Assembly (NCBI RefSeq): GCF_007004545.3
Contig: NZ_CP045503.2
Coordinates: 62,001 to 126,000, forward strand
Direction: 5' to 3'
Length of the DNA: 64,000 nucleotides
Source: Shewanella eurypsychrophilus
GTDB lineage: Bacteria > Pseudomonadota > Gammaproteobacteria > Enterobacterales > Shewanellaceae
The notes beneath the pieces are model-generated. The model was not told the DNA's origin. It made no database searches and saw only the letters and a program-made list of their open reading frames with translations. Positions 7,730-17,310 of the stretch are shown in pieces; positions within the stretch are counted from its first letter, which is position 1, and each line of letters starts with the position of its first letter. A program made the translations under genes and the position numbers.

Positions 7730-9088
7730 TTAAAACAGCCCGCTGGCTGCACTCATTTTCATAATATTGGCTTCCATAGCAGTGAATTGAGCCAGATAGA
7801 TCTGATATCTCTGCTGCATCTGGTAGTCATGGCGATCCATATTGTCTTCAACACGAGAAACCTGTTTATCAAGGTTGCCCTGTTTAAGATCTAAGTAGCC
7901 GTTAGATTTTGTGAAAGGATCGATAATGCTATCGAGGCGGTCGACATAACCGCCATCATCGGTAAACATCGCTTTTACTGCAGATGGATCACTCTTGAGG
8001 GCTTCTGAGAGTTTGTCGTCATTGATCTCAAGCTTGCCGTCACGAGTCATCTCAATGCCGATATCTGATAGACGCATGCCATTAGGTGATGGGGCGAAAA
8101 CTGTTTGTCTCATGCTGTTTTGTAGCATGCGAACGCTAGAGTCACCCTTTAGAACGCCTAGCTGCTCCTCGGTGACTGAACCACTGCCAGATGAAGAGTC
8201 ATCATCGTCATCATCGTCATCTTTTTCATCATCGACCTCATCGGCAACTTCACTGCCCATGGAGCGGGTGAGTTTGTTGATCTGATCCATGAGCGTATTG
8301 AAAGCATCGACAAAATCGTTGACCGCTTGCTCGCTGGACTCAAAATCAGTACCTACGGTAATCGTGCTGCTTTCTCCGGCTTGATGAACCTTGTTGAGTT
8401 CGATATTCATGCCATCGACGACATTTTCGAGGTAGTTGCTACTACTCTGAATTGAAATACCGTTGAGTGTTGCCAGTGCATCTTGGGCGGCGCGGGTTGG
8501 CGTCATGCCAAAATCAGCACCGCTATCAAGCACGGTTATCTCACTTGCTGCACCTGTCTCTGTTGAGGTCAACATAAACTCAACGCTGCCACCAGTACGT
8601 ACTAAGGAAGCCTGTACACCAGGGTTGTCAGAGTGATTATTGATATGATCTCTGAACTGGCTGATGGTGATACTGCCATCACTATTGATATCCCCCATAT
8701 CTAGGGTGAGTACTTCGCCAGCAATCTCTATGGTGAAATCACCACTGGTAGGGAGGCCAGTGGCGTCTTCACTGGCAAAGGTTTTAGTTAGCTGGTGTGC
8801 CTGAGCAAGTTGTTTAACTTTGAGGTCATAACTACCTTCAGGCGCATCGGCACCTACTGTGACAGAGGCATTATCATCACTGACAGAAACCGTTTTATTA
8901 TCGAAGGCATCGCCATCAATCTTTTCCAGTTTACTGATCATGTTGTTTAAGCTTTTCTCTAACACACCATAGGCATCAAGCTGGGCTTGATAGCGATCTA
9001 TTTGGTTCTTGTAGAGCTGATCTTTACCCATTCGTTCAGCCATTATCAGCTGTTCGGCGAACTGGGCGGCACTCATACCAGATATCAT
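7730..9088 (-). CDS. lafB: Lateral flagellar cap protein LafB (FliD family)
   Basis: The protein has 452 residues. The ATG at 9088 has a strong AGGAGG site. The N-terminal FliD domain (AAQFAEQLIMAERMGKDQLY) and C-terminal heptad-rich end (NIMKMSAASGLF) are typical of the filament cap. An acidic low-complexity run of eight Asp followed by SSSGSGS sits at about 8183-8235, in the exposed middle of the protein, and is encoded by GAT/GAC triplet repeats. This is the first gene of the lafBCDEFSTU unit. Confidence 0.95.
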   Translation of the reverse strand: MISGMSAAQFAEQLIMAERMGKDQLYKNQIDRYQAQLDAYGVLEKSLNNMISKLEKIDGDAFDNKTVSVSDDNASVTVGADAPEGSYDLKVKQLAQAHQLTKTFASEDATGLPTSGDFTIEIAGEVLTLDMGDINSDGSITISQFRDHINNHSDNPGVQASLVRTGGSVEFMLTSTETGAASEITVLDSGADFGMTPTRAAQDALATLNGISIQSSSNYLENVVDGMNIELNKVHQAGESSTITVGTDFESSEQAVNDFVDAFNTLMDQINKLTRSMGSEVADEVDDEKDDDDDDDDSSSGSGSVTEEQLGVLKGDSSVRMLQNSMRQTVFAPSPNGMRLSDIGIEMTRDGKLEINDDKLSEALKSDPSAVKAMFTDDGGYVDRLDSIIDPFTKSNGYLDLKQGNLDKQVSRVEDNMDRHDYQMQQRYQIYLAQFTAMEANIMKMSAASGLF

Positions 9089-9189
9089 TGTGACTCCTCC
9101 TGTTAAAGGGATATGGCAATCTCCATGCCAATGGTTAACTTGTTGTTTATTAGGTGTATTGTTTGTTTGTTGTTATTCTGTAGGCCTAA

Positions 9190-9225
9190 ATCACTTCCGA
9201 TTCTGGCTGGTGTATAGGAAGTGAT
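9190..9225. promoter_or_regulatory. Inverted repeat upstream of lafB
   Basis: ATCACTTCC (9190-9198) and GGAAGTGAT (9217-9225) form a perfect 9-base inverted repeat with an 18-base spacer, about 100 bases upstream of the lafB start. It could be an operator or an mRNA stem. The 322-base gap between lafA and lafB otherwise holds the lafA terminator; I could not find a convincing sigma-28 promoter. Confidence 0.4.
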
Positions 9226-9353
9226 GCTTCCGCTTAGTTTGTTGAGCGCAAAGCCGCTAGCCGACAACTTTTAAAGGCGACCTTTTGCAGAGGAGATGAA
9301 GTTGCTAGCGATAAATATTGAGGCGTAAGAAGTTATGAAGAGATAAAAGATAT

Positions 9354-9378
9354 AAAAAAGGAGCCATATGGCTCCTTT
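9354..9378 (-). terminator. Intrinsic terminator of lafA
   Basis: On the minus strand a perfect stem AAAGGAGCC / GGCTCCTTT with an ATAT loop is followed by a run of T. It lies about 35 bases after the lafA stop, which fits separate transcription of the abundant flagellin message. Confidence 0.93.
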
Positions 9379-9410
9379 GTGCAAGGTCCCGTTGGTGGGA
9401 GCTTTGATGC

Positions 9411-10217
9411 TTATAGCAGACCCATAACCAAACCAGTGTTCTGGTTGGCAGAAGACAGGATGCTAGTACCTGCTTGAACAAGTAGCTGGTTTTTAGTCAT
9501 GTTTGCTGTTTCTACAGCAAAATCTGCATCCATGATACGGCCTGCAGCGGCTTTAGTATTTTCGGTGACATTGGCTAAGTTAGAAGAGGTATGACCTAGA
9601 CGGTTGATATTTGCACCTAAGTTTGAGCGTTCAACACCGACAGCGTCGATAAAGTCGTCTATGGCGGTAATTGCCTTAGAAGCATCGCCTTTAACACTGA
9701 TATCGGTACCATCACCCTTAAGGTTTGTCACAACATTTGTTTTTACATCTAATGTTTCAGTAGCACCGGCACCAATCTGGAACTTAACCCCACCATCTAA
9801 CGTAGTAAACAGGTTATTACCCGCGTACTCAGTGCTGCCAACGATACGATCAATTTCAGCTGTCAGCTCTTTATATTCGGCATTAAGTGCTTTTAGATCT
9901 TCTCCTGAGTTCACGCCGTTAGCCGCTTGTGTGGCTAGTTCTTTCTGGCGGTTAGCGATAGTGTTTAGCTCATCAAGAGCACCATCGGCAGTCTGTAGCA
10001 TAGAGGTTGCATCTGACACGTTACGGCTAGCGGTTTCCATACCAACGACGTTAGCGTTTAGACGTGAAGCGATCTGTAGGCCAGCTGCATCATCTGAAGC
10101 GCTGTTGATACGAAGGCCAGTAGATAGGCGCTCCATAGAAGTTGTAAGTAAGCTATTATTTTTACCGACCGCATTTTGGGCGACCATAGAAGCGTAGTTA
10201 GTATGAACTGATAACAT
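9411..10217 (-). CDS. lafA: Lateral flagellin LafA
   Basis: The protein has 268 residues, a short flagellin. The N-terminal D0/D1 segment contains SMERLSTGLRINSASDDAAG and LQIASRLNANV. The C-terminal D1/D0 segment contains NLANVTENTKAAAGRIMDADFAVETA and ends LVQAGTSILSSANQNTGLV. The variable middle is only about 60 residues, so there is no large D2/D3 domain. It is the only flagellin in the window and is expected to be LafS-dependent. AATATTTGGAGAAACAGCC precedes the ATG, giving a good ribosome site. Confidence 0.96.
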   Translation of the reverse strand: MLSVHTNYASMVAQNAVGKNNSLLTTSMERLSTGLRINSASDDAAGLQIASRLNANVVGMETASRNVSDATSMLQTADGALDELNTIANRQKELATQAANGVNSGEDLKALNAEYKELTAEIDRIVGSTEYAGNNLFTTLDGGVKFQIGAGATETLDVKTNVVTNLKGDGTDISVKGDASKAITAIDDFIDAVGVERSNLGANINRLGHTSSNLANVTENTKAAAGRIMDADFAVETANMTKNQLLVQAGTSILSSANQNTGLVMGLL

Positions 10218-10628
10218 GGCTGTTTCTCCAAATATTTTAAAAGTTATTCATCTGAGGCTCAGCTAATTCAACAATTTTCAATGAAGAACAGTAAGTCGCA
10301 GTTAAACAATTCGTTGTGTCTCATATTTGATAAAACGACACCCAAATTCGAAACTGAACTCTCGACTAAGAAATAGTTAAAAAAAAGAGAAAATAGATGA
10401 AAAATGAGAGACTAGTTTTAGCTGGCTTGTAACTGGTTGGCACAATGAAGGTAAAAAAAACCGGCACTGGGCCGGTTAAGTGAATCAATCAAATAGGAAG
10501 AGACATGGGAAGTGATTAAGAGAGGCGAATAAGGCTCGCATTTCGCTTAAAAGTTTATCAAGTCTAAGTGCTAATGCGACCGCTTTTGCTAAAACTGAAA
10601 AACATTATTAGTGCATAATGCACAAGCA
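10218..10628. other. Gene-free stretch upstream of lafA
   Basis: This stretch of about 410 bases separates lafA from the last gene of the flgB operon. It contains the operon terminator at 10453-10477 and, closer to lafA, an AT-rich region that must hold the lafA promoter. I could not pick a convincing TAAA-N15-GCCGATAA sigma-28 match. No coding potential seen. Confidence 0.6.
10453..10477 (-). terminator. Intrinsic terminator ending the flgB-L operon
   Basis: On the minus strand AACCGGC, a five-base loop and GCCGGTT are followed by eight T. It lies about 150 bases after the stop of the 347-residue gene and insulates lafA from the hook-basal-body operon. Confidence 0.9.
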
Positions 10629-11672
10629 TTACTTTAGTAACGAAGATACATGAGAACGGGTGATATTAGCCTGAGCCATAATGGATGTAACCTTTTTATA
10701 TAAGGGGTTAGCCTGCATTTGACTATCTAGCTGATAGAGTGTCTCCTCGATCACTTTACTGTCACTTTGGCTACGATTTAGTTTATCGATCTGCCGTTGT
10801 AATTTTAACTTAGCTTCACTGATCTCCCTGAGTTGCTGATCGACTTTATGCAGCGACTTATTGATCTTAGCGATAGCCTGTTTCAGCTCCTCATTACTGC
10901 TAAAGCGCCACTCTCTGGGATCTTGCCATGACAGTTGTTCATGAACTTTTATTGTTCTAGCCTCCCCAGCAGGGAGCCGCTGACCCTGTCCGGTCATCAA
11001 AATTCCTGATTTTAACGTTTGCCAGTGACTCTTATTGGCTGTGTATATTGTCTCTGTGCTAACTGCCAAACCCACTGATTTTAATACCCCGATCCCGAGA
11101 CTATCCATCTGCTTTGCTATTTTAGTCTTAAGTTGTGGGGAGCTGTCGTTAGCGGGTAAAAAAAGGCTCGCCGTTTTTTGGGCTAACTGAACCACAATCA
11201 TCTCATCTCTTGGCTTAGTGCTGGCAAGGTCTACAGACTTTAGTTTGAACTCATATAACGCAGCAGGTCGCTTGGGTGAGATGAGGTTGAGTTGATGATC
11301 AACCAGTGGGGTATTTTGATACTCAAGCTTAAGACTTGAGAGCTGGTTTTGCATCTTTTTAGCTAGGCTGATCTTTTCTGCTTGTGCTGCGCCTTCTGTG
11401 CTCAAGGCTTTTTGGCTCTGTTTTTTTAACTGCTTTAACAGATGACTGACCTGCCTTAGCCCTTGCTCAGCGACCTGAGAAGCTGAAATCTTGTGTTGGC
11501 CCTGAGTGACTTTGGCCCAACGGGAATAGCTTTCTAACCTGTGGGTGGGAATGTCTGATCTTTGCTTGGTTTCTGCTTGCTTGAGAGCCGGTTGCTCACC
11601 AACAGGGGCACTGACAGTTTGGCTACGGTGCTGAACACTCAGCGCATCAGAAACTCCACTAACCATAGCCAT
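10629..11672 (-). CDS. Uncharacterised lateral flagellar protein in the lafW position
   Basis: The protein has 347 residues; the start has an AAGGAAG site. There is no signal peptide or membrane helix. The N-terminus is polar and low in order. The last third is a long coiled coil (about residues 255-315: ELKQAIAKINKSLHKVDQQ and LQRQIDKLNRSQSD). It follows flgL by 14 bases and precedes the operon terminator, the position held in some lateral clusters (E. coli Flag-2) by lafW, a putative hook-associated protein. I cannot show homology by eye. A secreted or export-linked role is inference from position. Confidence 0.75.
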   Translation of the reverse strand: MAMVSGVSDALSVQHRSQTVSAPVGEQPALKQAETKQRSDIPTHRLESYSRWAKVTQGQHKISASQVAEQGLRQVSHLLKQLKKQSQKALSTEGAAQAEKISLAKKMQNQLSSLKLEYQNTPLVDHQLNLISPKRPAALYEFKLKSVDLASTKPRDEMIVVQLAQKTASLFLPANDSSPQLKTKIAKQMDSLGIGVLKSVGLAVSTETIYTANKSHWQTLKSGILMTGQGQRLPAGEARTIKVHEQLSWQDPREWRFSSNEELKQAIAKINKSLHKVDQQLREISEAKLKLQRQIDKLNRSQSDSKVIEETLYQLDSQMQANPLYKKVTSIMAQANITRSHVSSLLK

Positions 11673-11686
11673 GCTGTGCTTCCTTG

Positions 11687-12604
11687 TTAAAGTTGGTTAA
11701 ACAGAGTGAGTTGACTGATCTGTACAAAAGTCTGTTGGGTGATCTTCAATGTGGTGAGCTTAAGGTTAAACTCGGCGGTTGCTTGGGCATAGTCTAGCCC
11801 TTCAGTGTCACCAATGACCTCTTGGTTAAATAGGATCATCTCTTCATGAGACTCCTCCATCAGCATCAGACTCTTTTGCTTTCCACCTATATCAGTTATC
11901 GCGCCACTGACACTCGAAAGCGTGTCGTCAAGTGTAGCCATCATGGCATCTGCCACGTTATCAAACCCAGGTGCACCGGGTGCTAAGTTTGGATCTTTAA
12001 GCACATCGATAAAATCCTGAGTTTGATTCAGTATATCCGCGCTACCGTTGGAGAAGATAAACTGCTCTGCGGTGACATTGGCTGTCATCCAAGATGAACC
12101 TGAGGTTTGCACCTCTCTTTGGTTATTATCACCCTGATAGATGTAGTTGCCGCTAGCATCTTGGGCTATCGGTACAGTGCCAGTCTCGTTGCCTGAGAAG
12201 ATATAGTTACCTGCATCATCTTGTGCATTTACGGCCCCAACGAATGCTTCTAACAGTTCTTCAAGCTCTGATGCGTAGGCGGCTCTGTCTTCTGCTGAGA
12301 GTGAACCGTTTCGAGTTGAAAGAGTGATTTCACGCATACGAGACTCTATCTCTACCATAGAGGATAGATAGGTCTCGGCGCGACCAAAGCTTGAGCTTAG
12401 TGAACCTATATTTTTTAGATATTGCTCCGTTGCAGCCACATCACGTTGGCTTGAGATCACTTTCACTGAGCCGATAGGATCATCTGACGGGCGCAGAATT
12501 GACTTGCCTGTTGCCATCATTTGATTTAATCGAGCAATATCGGCGGTAGAGTTTTGCAGGCTGTTAAGGTTACTGGCGTATAAATTGTAGGTACTGACTC
12601 TCAT
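11687..12604 (-). CDS. flgL: Lateral hook-filament junction protein FlgL
   Basis: The protein has 305 residues. The flagellin-like N-terminus has RVSTYNLYASNLNSLQNSTAD and MMATGKSILRPSDDPIGSVK; the C-terminus has DYAQATAEFNLKLTTLKITQQTF. It joins hook to filament with FlgK. Last recognisable structural gene of the flgB-L operon. Confidence 0.95.
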   Translation of the reverse strand: MRVSTYNLYASNLNSLQNSTADIARLNQMMATGKSILRPSDDPIGSVKVISSQRDVAATEQYLKNIGSLSSSFGRAETYLSSMVEIESRMREITLSTRNGSLSAEDRAAYASELEELLEAFVGAVNAQDDAGNYIFSGNETGTVPIAQDASGNYIYQGDNNQREVQTSGSSWMTANVTAEQFIFSNGSADILNQTQDFIDVLKDPNLAPGAPGFDNVADAMMATLDDTLSSVSGAITDIGGKQKSLMLMEESHEEMILFNQEVIGDTEGLDYAQATAEFNLKLTTLKITQQTFVQISQLTLFNQL

Positions 12605-12681
12605 TGTTTATTCCTCTAATCTGTAAAGCTAGCTCATCTACTCAGGGACTCTTGCAGCAGGTTATTGGTTAGCAGTAGCCG

Positions 12682-14046
12682 CTATATGTTGAGTATGGTT
12701 TGAAAGAGTTGATCGGCGGTAGAGATCACCTTGGCATTAGCTTGGTAGCTTTGTTGATAGATGATTAAATTCACCGCTTCTTCATCCATGTTGACTCCGC
12801 TGGTGCTGGCCCATTGTGATTGAGCCTCTCTTTGTAGACTAAGTGCCGTATCTTCGCTGACTTGGGCTTGTCTTGATTCAGAACCGAGTTTACCCACTAT
12901 GCTTGAGTAAGCATCGCCCATGGAGGCTGTTACTCCGATAGAGTCGAAGGTAAATTCGGTATTAGCCAGCTCAATCAGTTCTTTTAGGTTGCTGTTATCA
13001 CCAGGGGCGCCACTTTGGCCAAAGGCGAGCATCTCAGCAGTAAAGCCATCGGTGACCTTGATGCTGCCGGCTGGGTTTGTTGGGTCGTAGATGAACAGGT
13101 CTTGGGTTGGCGTGTTGCCACCTAGGTCGGTACCGCCTGCTAGAATGGCATTAAATTCATCGGCAAAAGTCATCGCCATTTCATTGGTAAATGCCATCGA
13201 TTCCATCAAGCTATTATCACGATAATCAAGCAATGCGCCTAAGCTGCCTCCAGCGGTTTCATCTAATGGAAAGCTTGAGTCGCCAAACTTTATGGTGATA
13301 GTACTCAGCGCTGGGTTACTAGGATCTGGCTTCACCTCTAATGTGGATGCAGTCGTACCTGAAAGTAGGGGTTGGCCTTGTGCGAGAGAGATATTAACCA
13401 TGCCGTTAGCATCTTCGGTGACTCGAATATCGACCAGTTGAGATAGGTCATCGATGGCGGCATCTCTGGCATCTAGCAGTGAGGCGGGAACATCGGCTCC
13501 GGACCTCTGGATCTCCTCATTGAACTGAGCAATGGTTTCTAGCTGAGAGTTTATCTCTTTCGCAGAGGCGCCAATCTGTCCCTCTATTTGTGTCAGTTGG
13601 GAGTTAAGTGACTGGCTAATTGAGTTAAACCTTTGGCCCATCGCCTTAGCTTCACTTAGGACGCCTTGGCGATAGGCAATGTCACTCGGCTGCTCGAGTG
13701 CAGAGTTGAGTGAAGCGAACAGCTGATCGAGTCCGAAAGAGATGTTGTTGCCTTTCGAACCAAAAATTTGTTCAACCTGACCATAATAACTACTCTTAAC
13801 TTTGGCATAGCCCACGCCGCTGGTGGTGTTCCATAGCTGAGCTACCTCGTACTGATCTGAGATGCGACGAACGCCATCGATCTGAACCCCAGCACCACTG
13901 CCATAGATCCCACCACCCACAGAGCTCAGCATCACTTGCTGACGAGAGTAGCCAGGTACCATGGCATTAGCGACATTATTTGAGGTTGCATTCAGGGCTG
14001 CCATACTCGATGTAAGTCCTGACATGCCGATATTGAGCATGCTCAT
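12682..14046 (-). CDS. flgK: Lateral hook-associated protein FlgK
   Basis: The protein has 454 residues, on the short side for FlgK. It opens with MSMLNIGMSGLTSSMAALNA and NNVANAMVPGYSRQQV, the rod/hook-family signature, and ends with VNLIIYQQSYQANAKVISTADQLFQTIL. It forms the first hook-filament junction layer. A 77-base gap separates it from flgL. Confidence 0.95.
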   Translation of the reverse strand: MSMLNIGMSGLTSSMAALNATSNNVANAMVPGYSRQQVMLSSVGGGIYGSGAGVQIDGVRRISDQYEVAQLWNTTSGVGYAKVKSSYYGQVEQIFGSKGNNISFGLDQLFASLNSALEQPSDIAYRQGVLSEAKAMGQRFNSISQSLNSQLTQIEGQIGASAKEINSQLETIAQFNEEIQRSGADVPASLLDARDAAIDDLSQLVDIRVTEDANGMVNISLAQGQPLLSGTTASTLEVKPDPSNPALSTITIKFGDSSFPLDETAGGSLGALLDYRDNSLMESMAFTNEMAMTFADEFNAILAGGTDLGGNTPTQDLFIYDPTNPAGSIKVTDGFTAEMLAFGQSGAPGDNSNLKELIELANTEFTFDSIGVTASMGDAYSSIVGKLGSESRQAQVSEDTALSLQREAQSQWASTSGVNMDEEAVNLIIYQQSYQANAKVISTADQLFQTILNI

Positions 14047-14102
14047 AACGTTTCCTTATCTCTGTTATTCGTGTCGGTAGAGTTCGCAGCTCGTTGGAGT
14101 AT

Positions 14103-14555
14103 TCACTCTGTGTTTGCTTGGTTAAATAGTGGCGCTATCAGGGCGGGTTGCATCGCCTTGGTCCCACTATTTATCCCGTTAGACTGGGGAGCGTTAACTG
14201 CATTACCCTGTTGGGTATGTTCAGTAGAAGCGACCGTGTCAGGCTGTGACTTAAGGGCGGCACTTAATTGTTTTGTCATTACACTCGCAAGCCCAGTGCT
14301 TTGCATCTGGCTTAGTCGACCCGCCAGTTCGGCATCATGCCAGTCGCGATACATGCCATCATTTTGTGAAGAGAGTGGACTGTCACTGTCAGCCATCACA
14401 TCTGAAGCGCTGCGCATCTGTTTTAAGACCGTTTGTAGAAACAGGGCCTCAAACTGCTGACTGACTAATTTCAGTGCGCCATGTTCACCGTTAGCCTTAA
14501 TAAGCTCGCCAGCACTCAGGTTATTAAGGTAGCCGTGGGAGTTTTCTAGTTTCAT
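14103..14555 (-). CDS. flgJ: Lateral rod-assembly protein FlgJ, rod-binding domain only
   Basis: The protein has 150 residues. The Rod-binding domain is visible (LKLVSQQFEALFLQTVLKQM, then SSQNDGMYRDWHDAELAGRL). The C-terminal peptidoglycan hydrolase domain found in many polar FlgJ proteins is absent, as is common for lateral systems. Its ATG shares the A of the flgI stop (TAATG). Cell-wall clearance for the rod must come from another enzyme. Confidence 0.9.
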   Translation of the reverse strand: MKLENSHGYLNNLSAGELIKANGEHGALKLVSQQFEALFLQTVLKQMRSASDVMADSDSPLSSQNDGMYRDWHDAELAGRLSQMQSTGLASVMTKQLSAALKSQPDTVASTEHTQQGNAVNAPQSNGINSGTKAMQPALIAPLFNQANTE

Positions 14556-15688
14556 TAGATCACCACCAATTCAGCTTCCAGCGCTCCGGCCTCATCAAGC
14601 GCCTGTAAAATTGCCATCAGATCCATAGGCGAAGCGCCCAAGCTGTTGACTGCCCGAACGACCTCCTCTAGAGCGATCCCTTCTGGCCAAACGAACATAT
14701 GGCCATCTCCGGTATCAATATCGACTTGGCTATCTGAAATAACCACGGTTTCTCCCTGCCCCTGACCCCACATGGGTGCATTGGGCTGGCTGACAAACTC
14801 TTGTTCAGTAATGGAAATCGTGAGGTTTCCATGACTAACAGCTGCTTTCCTAACGACCACATCACCGCCCATAACCACAGTGCCTGTGCGACTGTTGAAT
14901 ACGACTCGTGGGGATTTGCGGCCTTGCTCTATCTGCAACTCCTCAAGCATAGACATAAAGGTGACTCGCTCGCGGTTGCTTTTGGGGGCGCGAACTAGCA
15001 CCTTGGCGCTGCTATCGGCCTGAGCGACATCCGGGCCGAAGAGGGCATTGACCTGACGCTCAATATTGCGAGCCGTCATAAAGCTGGGGTCTCTTAGGTT
15101 AAGTACAATCTCCTCATTGTCGTTGAAGTCACTTTCCATGGGAGCTTCGAGGAGGGCGCCGTTAGGAATGCTACCCACGGTAGGTACATTAATGGTGACT
15201 GATGTGCCGTTACGACCTTGAGCAGAGACGCCACCGACGACTAAGTTACCCTGAGCCACAGCATATATCTCACCATCAACGGCCCTTAAAGGGGTCATTA
15301 GCAGGGTACCGCCACGTAGACTCTTTGCATCACCTAGGGATGAGACGGTGATATCGAGTGTTTGACCCGGGCTGGCTAAAGGCGGCACGGTAGCGTGGAC
15401 TGCGACTGCTGCAACATTTTTCAGTTTTGGATCGGTTCTGCCATCTAACTGAACGCCAAATTGCTTGAGCATGTTTACAACAGATTGGCTGGTAAATCTA
15501 ACCTGGGTTCTATCACCAGTGCCATCGAGTCCGACAACCAGACCATAACCGACTAACTGATTATCACGGATCCCTTGAACATCGACGATATCCATCAAGT
15601 AGCGGCTCTGAACCTTGGCCTGAGCAGGAGTATGAGTGATAGAAAAAATGAGAATTGCACTCGCAATTAATAGACTGAACTGTCTCAT
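14555..15688 (-). CDS. flgI: Lateral flagellar P-ring protein FlgI
   Basis: The protein has 377 residues with a signal peptide ([21 protein letters not shown]). Family motifs include [45 protein letters not shown] and the C-terminal [16 protein letters not shown]. It forms the P-ring in the peptidoglycan layer. About 90 bases separate it from flgH. Confidence 0.96.
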   Translation of the reverse strand: MRQFSLLIASAILIFSITHTPAQAKVQSRYLMDIVDVQGIRDNQLVGYGLVVGLDGTGDRTQVRFTSQSVVNMLKQFGVQLDGRTDPKLKNVAAVAVHATVPPLASPGQTLDITVSSLGDAKSLRGGTLLMTPLRAVDGEIYAVAQGNLVVGGVSAQGRNGTSVTINVPTVGSIPNGALLEAPMESDFNDNEEIVLNLRDPSFMTARNIERQVNALFGPDVAQADSSAKVLVRAPKSNRERVTFMSMLEELQIEQGRKSPRVVFNSRTGTVVMGGDVVVRKAAVSHGNLTISITEQEFVSQPNAPMWGQGQGETVVISDSQVDIDTGDGHMFVWPEGIALEEVVRAVNSLGASPMDLMAILQALDEAGALEAELVVI

Positions 15689-15779
15689 TGACTGACCTTT
15701 GCTGTCGATGAAAGTGATAAGTAAGACATGGGTTTAAACTTTATCTTATTCGCTGACAAAAGCTGGATATCTATTAGCA

Positions 15780-16442
15780 TCATAGTGGGAACCAAGGACT
15801 GTTGAAGTAACGTGCAGCCCAGCCCATAGCATTGCTGTCAGCGATTGCACCTTGGCCACCATAGATGATGCGCGCATCGGCAATTCGTTGTGAGGATATG
15901 GTGTTATCGTTACCGATGTCGTCGGTGCGAATGAGTCCTAATAGACGCAGGTACTCATCCCCCTGATTGAGTCTTAACCACTTTTCACCGCGAATAAGCA
16001 GGGCACCATTAGGCAGAACTTTAGCGACCGTGACAGTGATGGAACCTGAAAGCTGGTTCTGTTGTGTGCTAGAGCCTGACCCCTTAAACCCTCGCGATGC
16101 ATTGCCGCTACCACTGCCACTAAAGCTGTCACTACCTGTGGAGGCCTGTCCACCAAGTGACATATCTTGGGCTTTATTGGCTTTAGTATCTGCGCGTTTG
16201 CTGGAGTAGGTTTTTTCATCCAGAGCAACGGTGAGAATATCTCCCTCCCTAAAGGCTCGCTTATCCTTAAACAGAGTTAACATGTAACCCTGCCGATATA
16301 CGCTGCCATTTTTTGCATCAGGTAGGCTGTAGTCTATCTCTGGTGGTGCCCACTCAGGCTGCCCCGGCTTAGTTTCTGCCTCGGGGAAGTGAGAGATACA
16401 TCCAGATAACAGTAATAGCATTCCTATCCATATGTGGCGCAT
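15780..16442 (-). CDS. flgH: Lateral flagellar L-ring lipoprotein FlgH
   Basis: The protein has 220 residues. The lipoprotein signal ends at the lipobox LLSGC (Cys at about residue 15). The L-ring core has FREGDILTVALDEKTYSSKRAD and the Gly/Ser-rich loop SGSGSGNASRGFKGSGSS, then GALLIRGEKWLRLNQGDEYLRL. It sits in the outer membrane. Confidence 0.95.
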   Translation of the reverse strand: MRHIWIGMLLLLSGCISHFPEAETKPGQPEWAPPEIDYSLPDAKNGSVYRQGYMLTLFKDKRAFREGDILTVALDEKTYSSKRADTKANKAQDMSLGGQASTGSDSFSGSGSGNASRGFKGSGSSTQQNQLSGSITVTVAKVLPNGALLIRGEKWLRLNQGDEYLRLLGLIRTDDIGNDNTISSQRIADARIIYGGQGAIADSNAMGWAARYFNSPWFPL

Positions 16443-16477
16443 CTGGTTTCCTTATCTGATTATCAAAGAGTAAAGGC

Positions 16478-17263
16478 TTAAAGTGCCTGGTTGAGGAACT
16501 TGAGCATGTCATCCGATGCTGATACCACCTTGGCATTCATCTCATAGGCACGCTGTGTCGAGATCATCTCAACCATCTCCTCAACCACGTTAACATTGGC
16601 GCCTTCGAGTGCACCTTGGCGAAGCTGACCGATGGCCATATCACCAGCGACTCCTTCCATGGCTGCCCCTGAAGCACCAGTCTCGCGATAAAGGTTGTCA
16701 CCACGGGCCTCTAAACCTGCCGGATTGGTGAAGTTTGCTAAGGTGATCTGTCCCAGTTCTTGAGCTTCAGCCTGTCCGGAGATCTGTGCTGTAACCACAC
16801 CATCAGTCGCGATAGTGATGGTTTGCGCATCTTCAGGGATCTCGATATTAGGCACTAAGGGGAGCCCTTGCGATGTCACCATCATGCCATCGCTATTGCG
16901 GTAGAACTGGCCATCACGAGTGAAGGCCAACTCGCCATTCGCCTCCTCTATCTGAAAGAAACCCTGGCCTTCAATAGCGAGATCGAGTTGCTGGTTAGTG
17001 GTGAGTAGATCGCCGGTGGTAAATACTTTCTGGGTACCCGCAACTCGTGTGCCTGTACCAAGTTGCAGGCCAGATGGTAGCTCATTGAGCTCATCGACCT
17101 GACCACCAGGTTGGCGCTGTGTCTGGTAGAAAAGGTCATTAAATGCAACGCGGTCACGTTTAAAGCCTGTGGTATTCACGTTTGCCAGGTTATTGGCAAT
17201 GGTGGTCATCTTTATATCTTGAGCCGTGAGGCCAGTTTTACTTACCCATAACGAGGATTGCAT
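16478..17263 (-). CDS. flgG: Lateral distal rod protein FlgG
   Basis: The protein has 261 residues, the usual FlgG length. MQSSLWVSKTGLTAQDIKM and NNLANVNTTGFKRDRVAF are the rod signature; the C-terminus has VNVVEEMVEMISTQRAYEMNAKVV. It builds the distal rod. Confidence 0.96.
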   Translation of the reverse strand: MQSSLWVSKTGLTAQDIKMTTIANNLANVNTTGFKRDRVAFNDLFYQTQRQPGGQVDELNELPSGLQLGTGTRVAGTQKVFTTGDLLTTNQQLDLAIEGQGFFQIEEANGELAFTRDGQFYRNSDGMMVTSQGLPLVPNIEIPEDAQTITIATDGVVTAQISGQAEAQELGQITLANFTNPAGLEARGDNLYRETGASGAAMEGVAGDMAIGQLRQGALEGANVNVVEEMVEMISTQRAYEMNAKVVSASDDMLKFLNQAL

Positions 17264-17310
17264 CTCAACTCCATAATTCTGTTAACTGTTCTAGTGAATA
17301 TGCCTATCAA

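Noticed and set aside
9604-10197. 197-codon plus-strand frame opposite lafA
   Set aside because: It is the antisense shadow of the flagellin gene; the sequence is a Ser/Val-rich product of codon bias with no domain.
10218-10452. Sigma-28 promoter for lafA
   Set aside because: Expected there, but no stretch matched both -35 and -10 elements at correct spacing.
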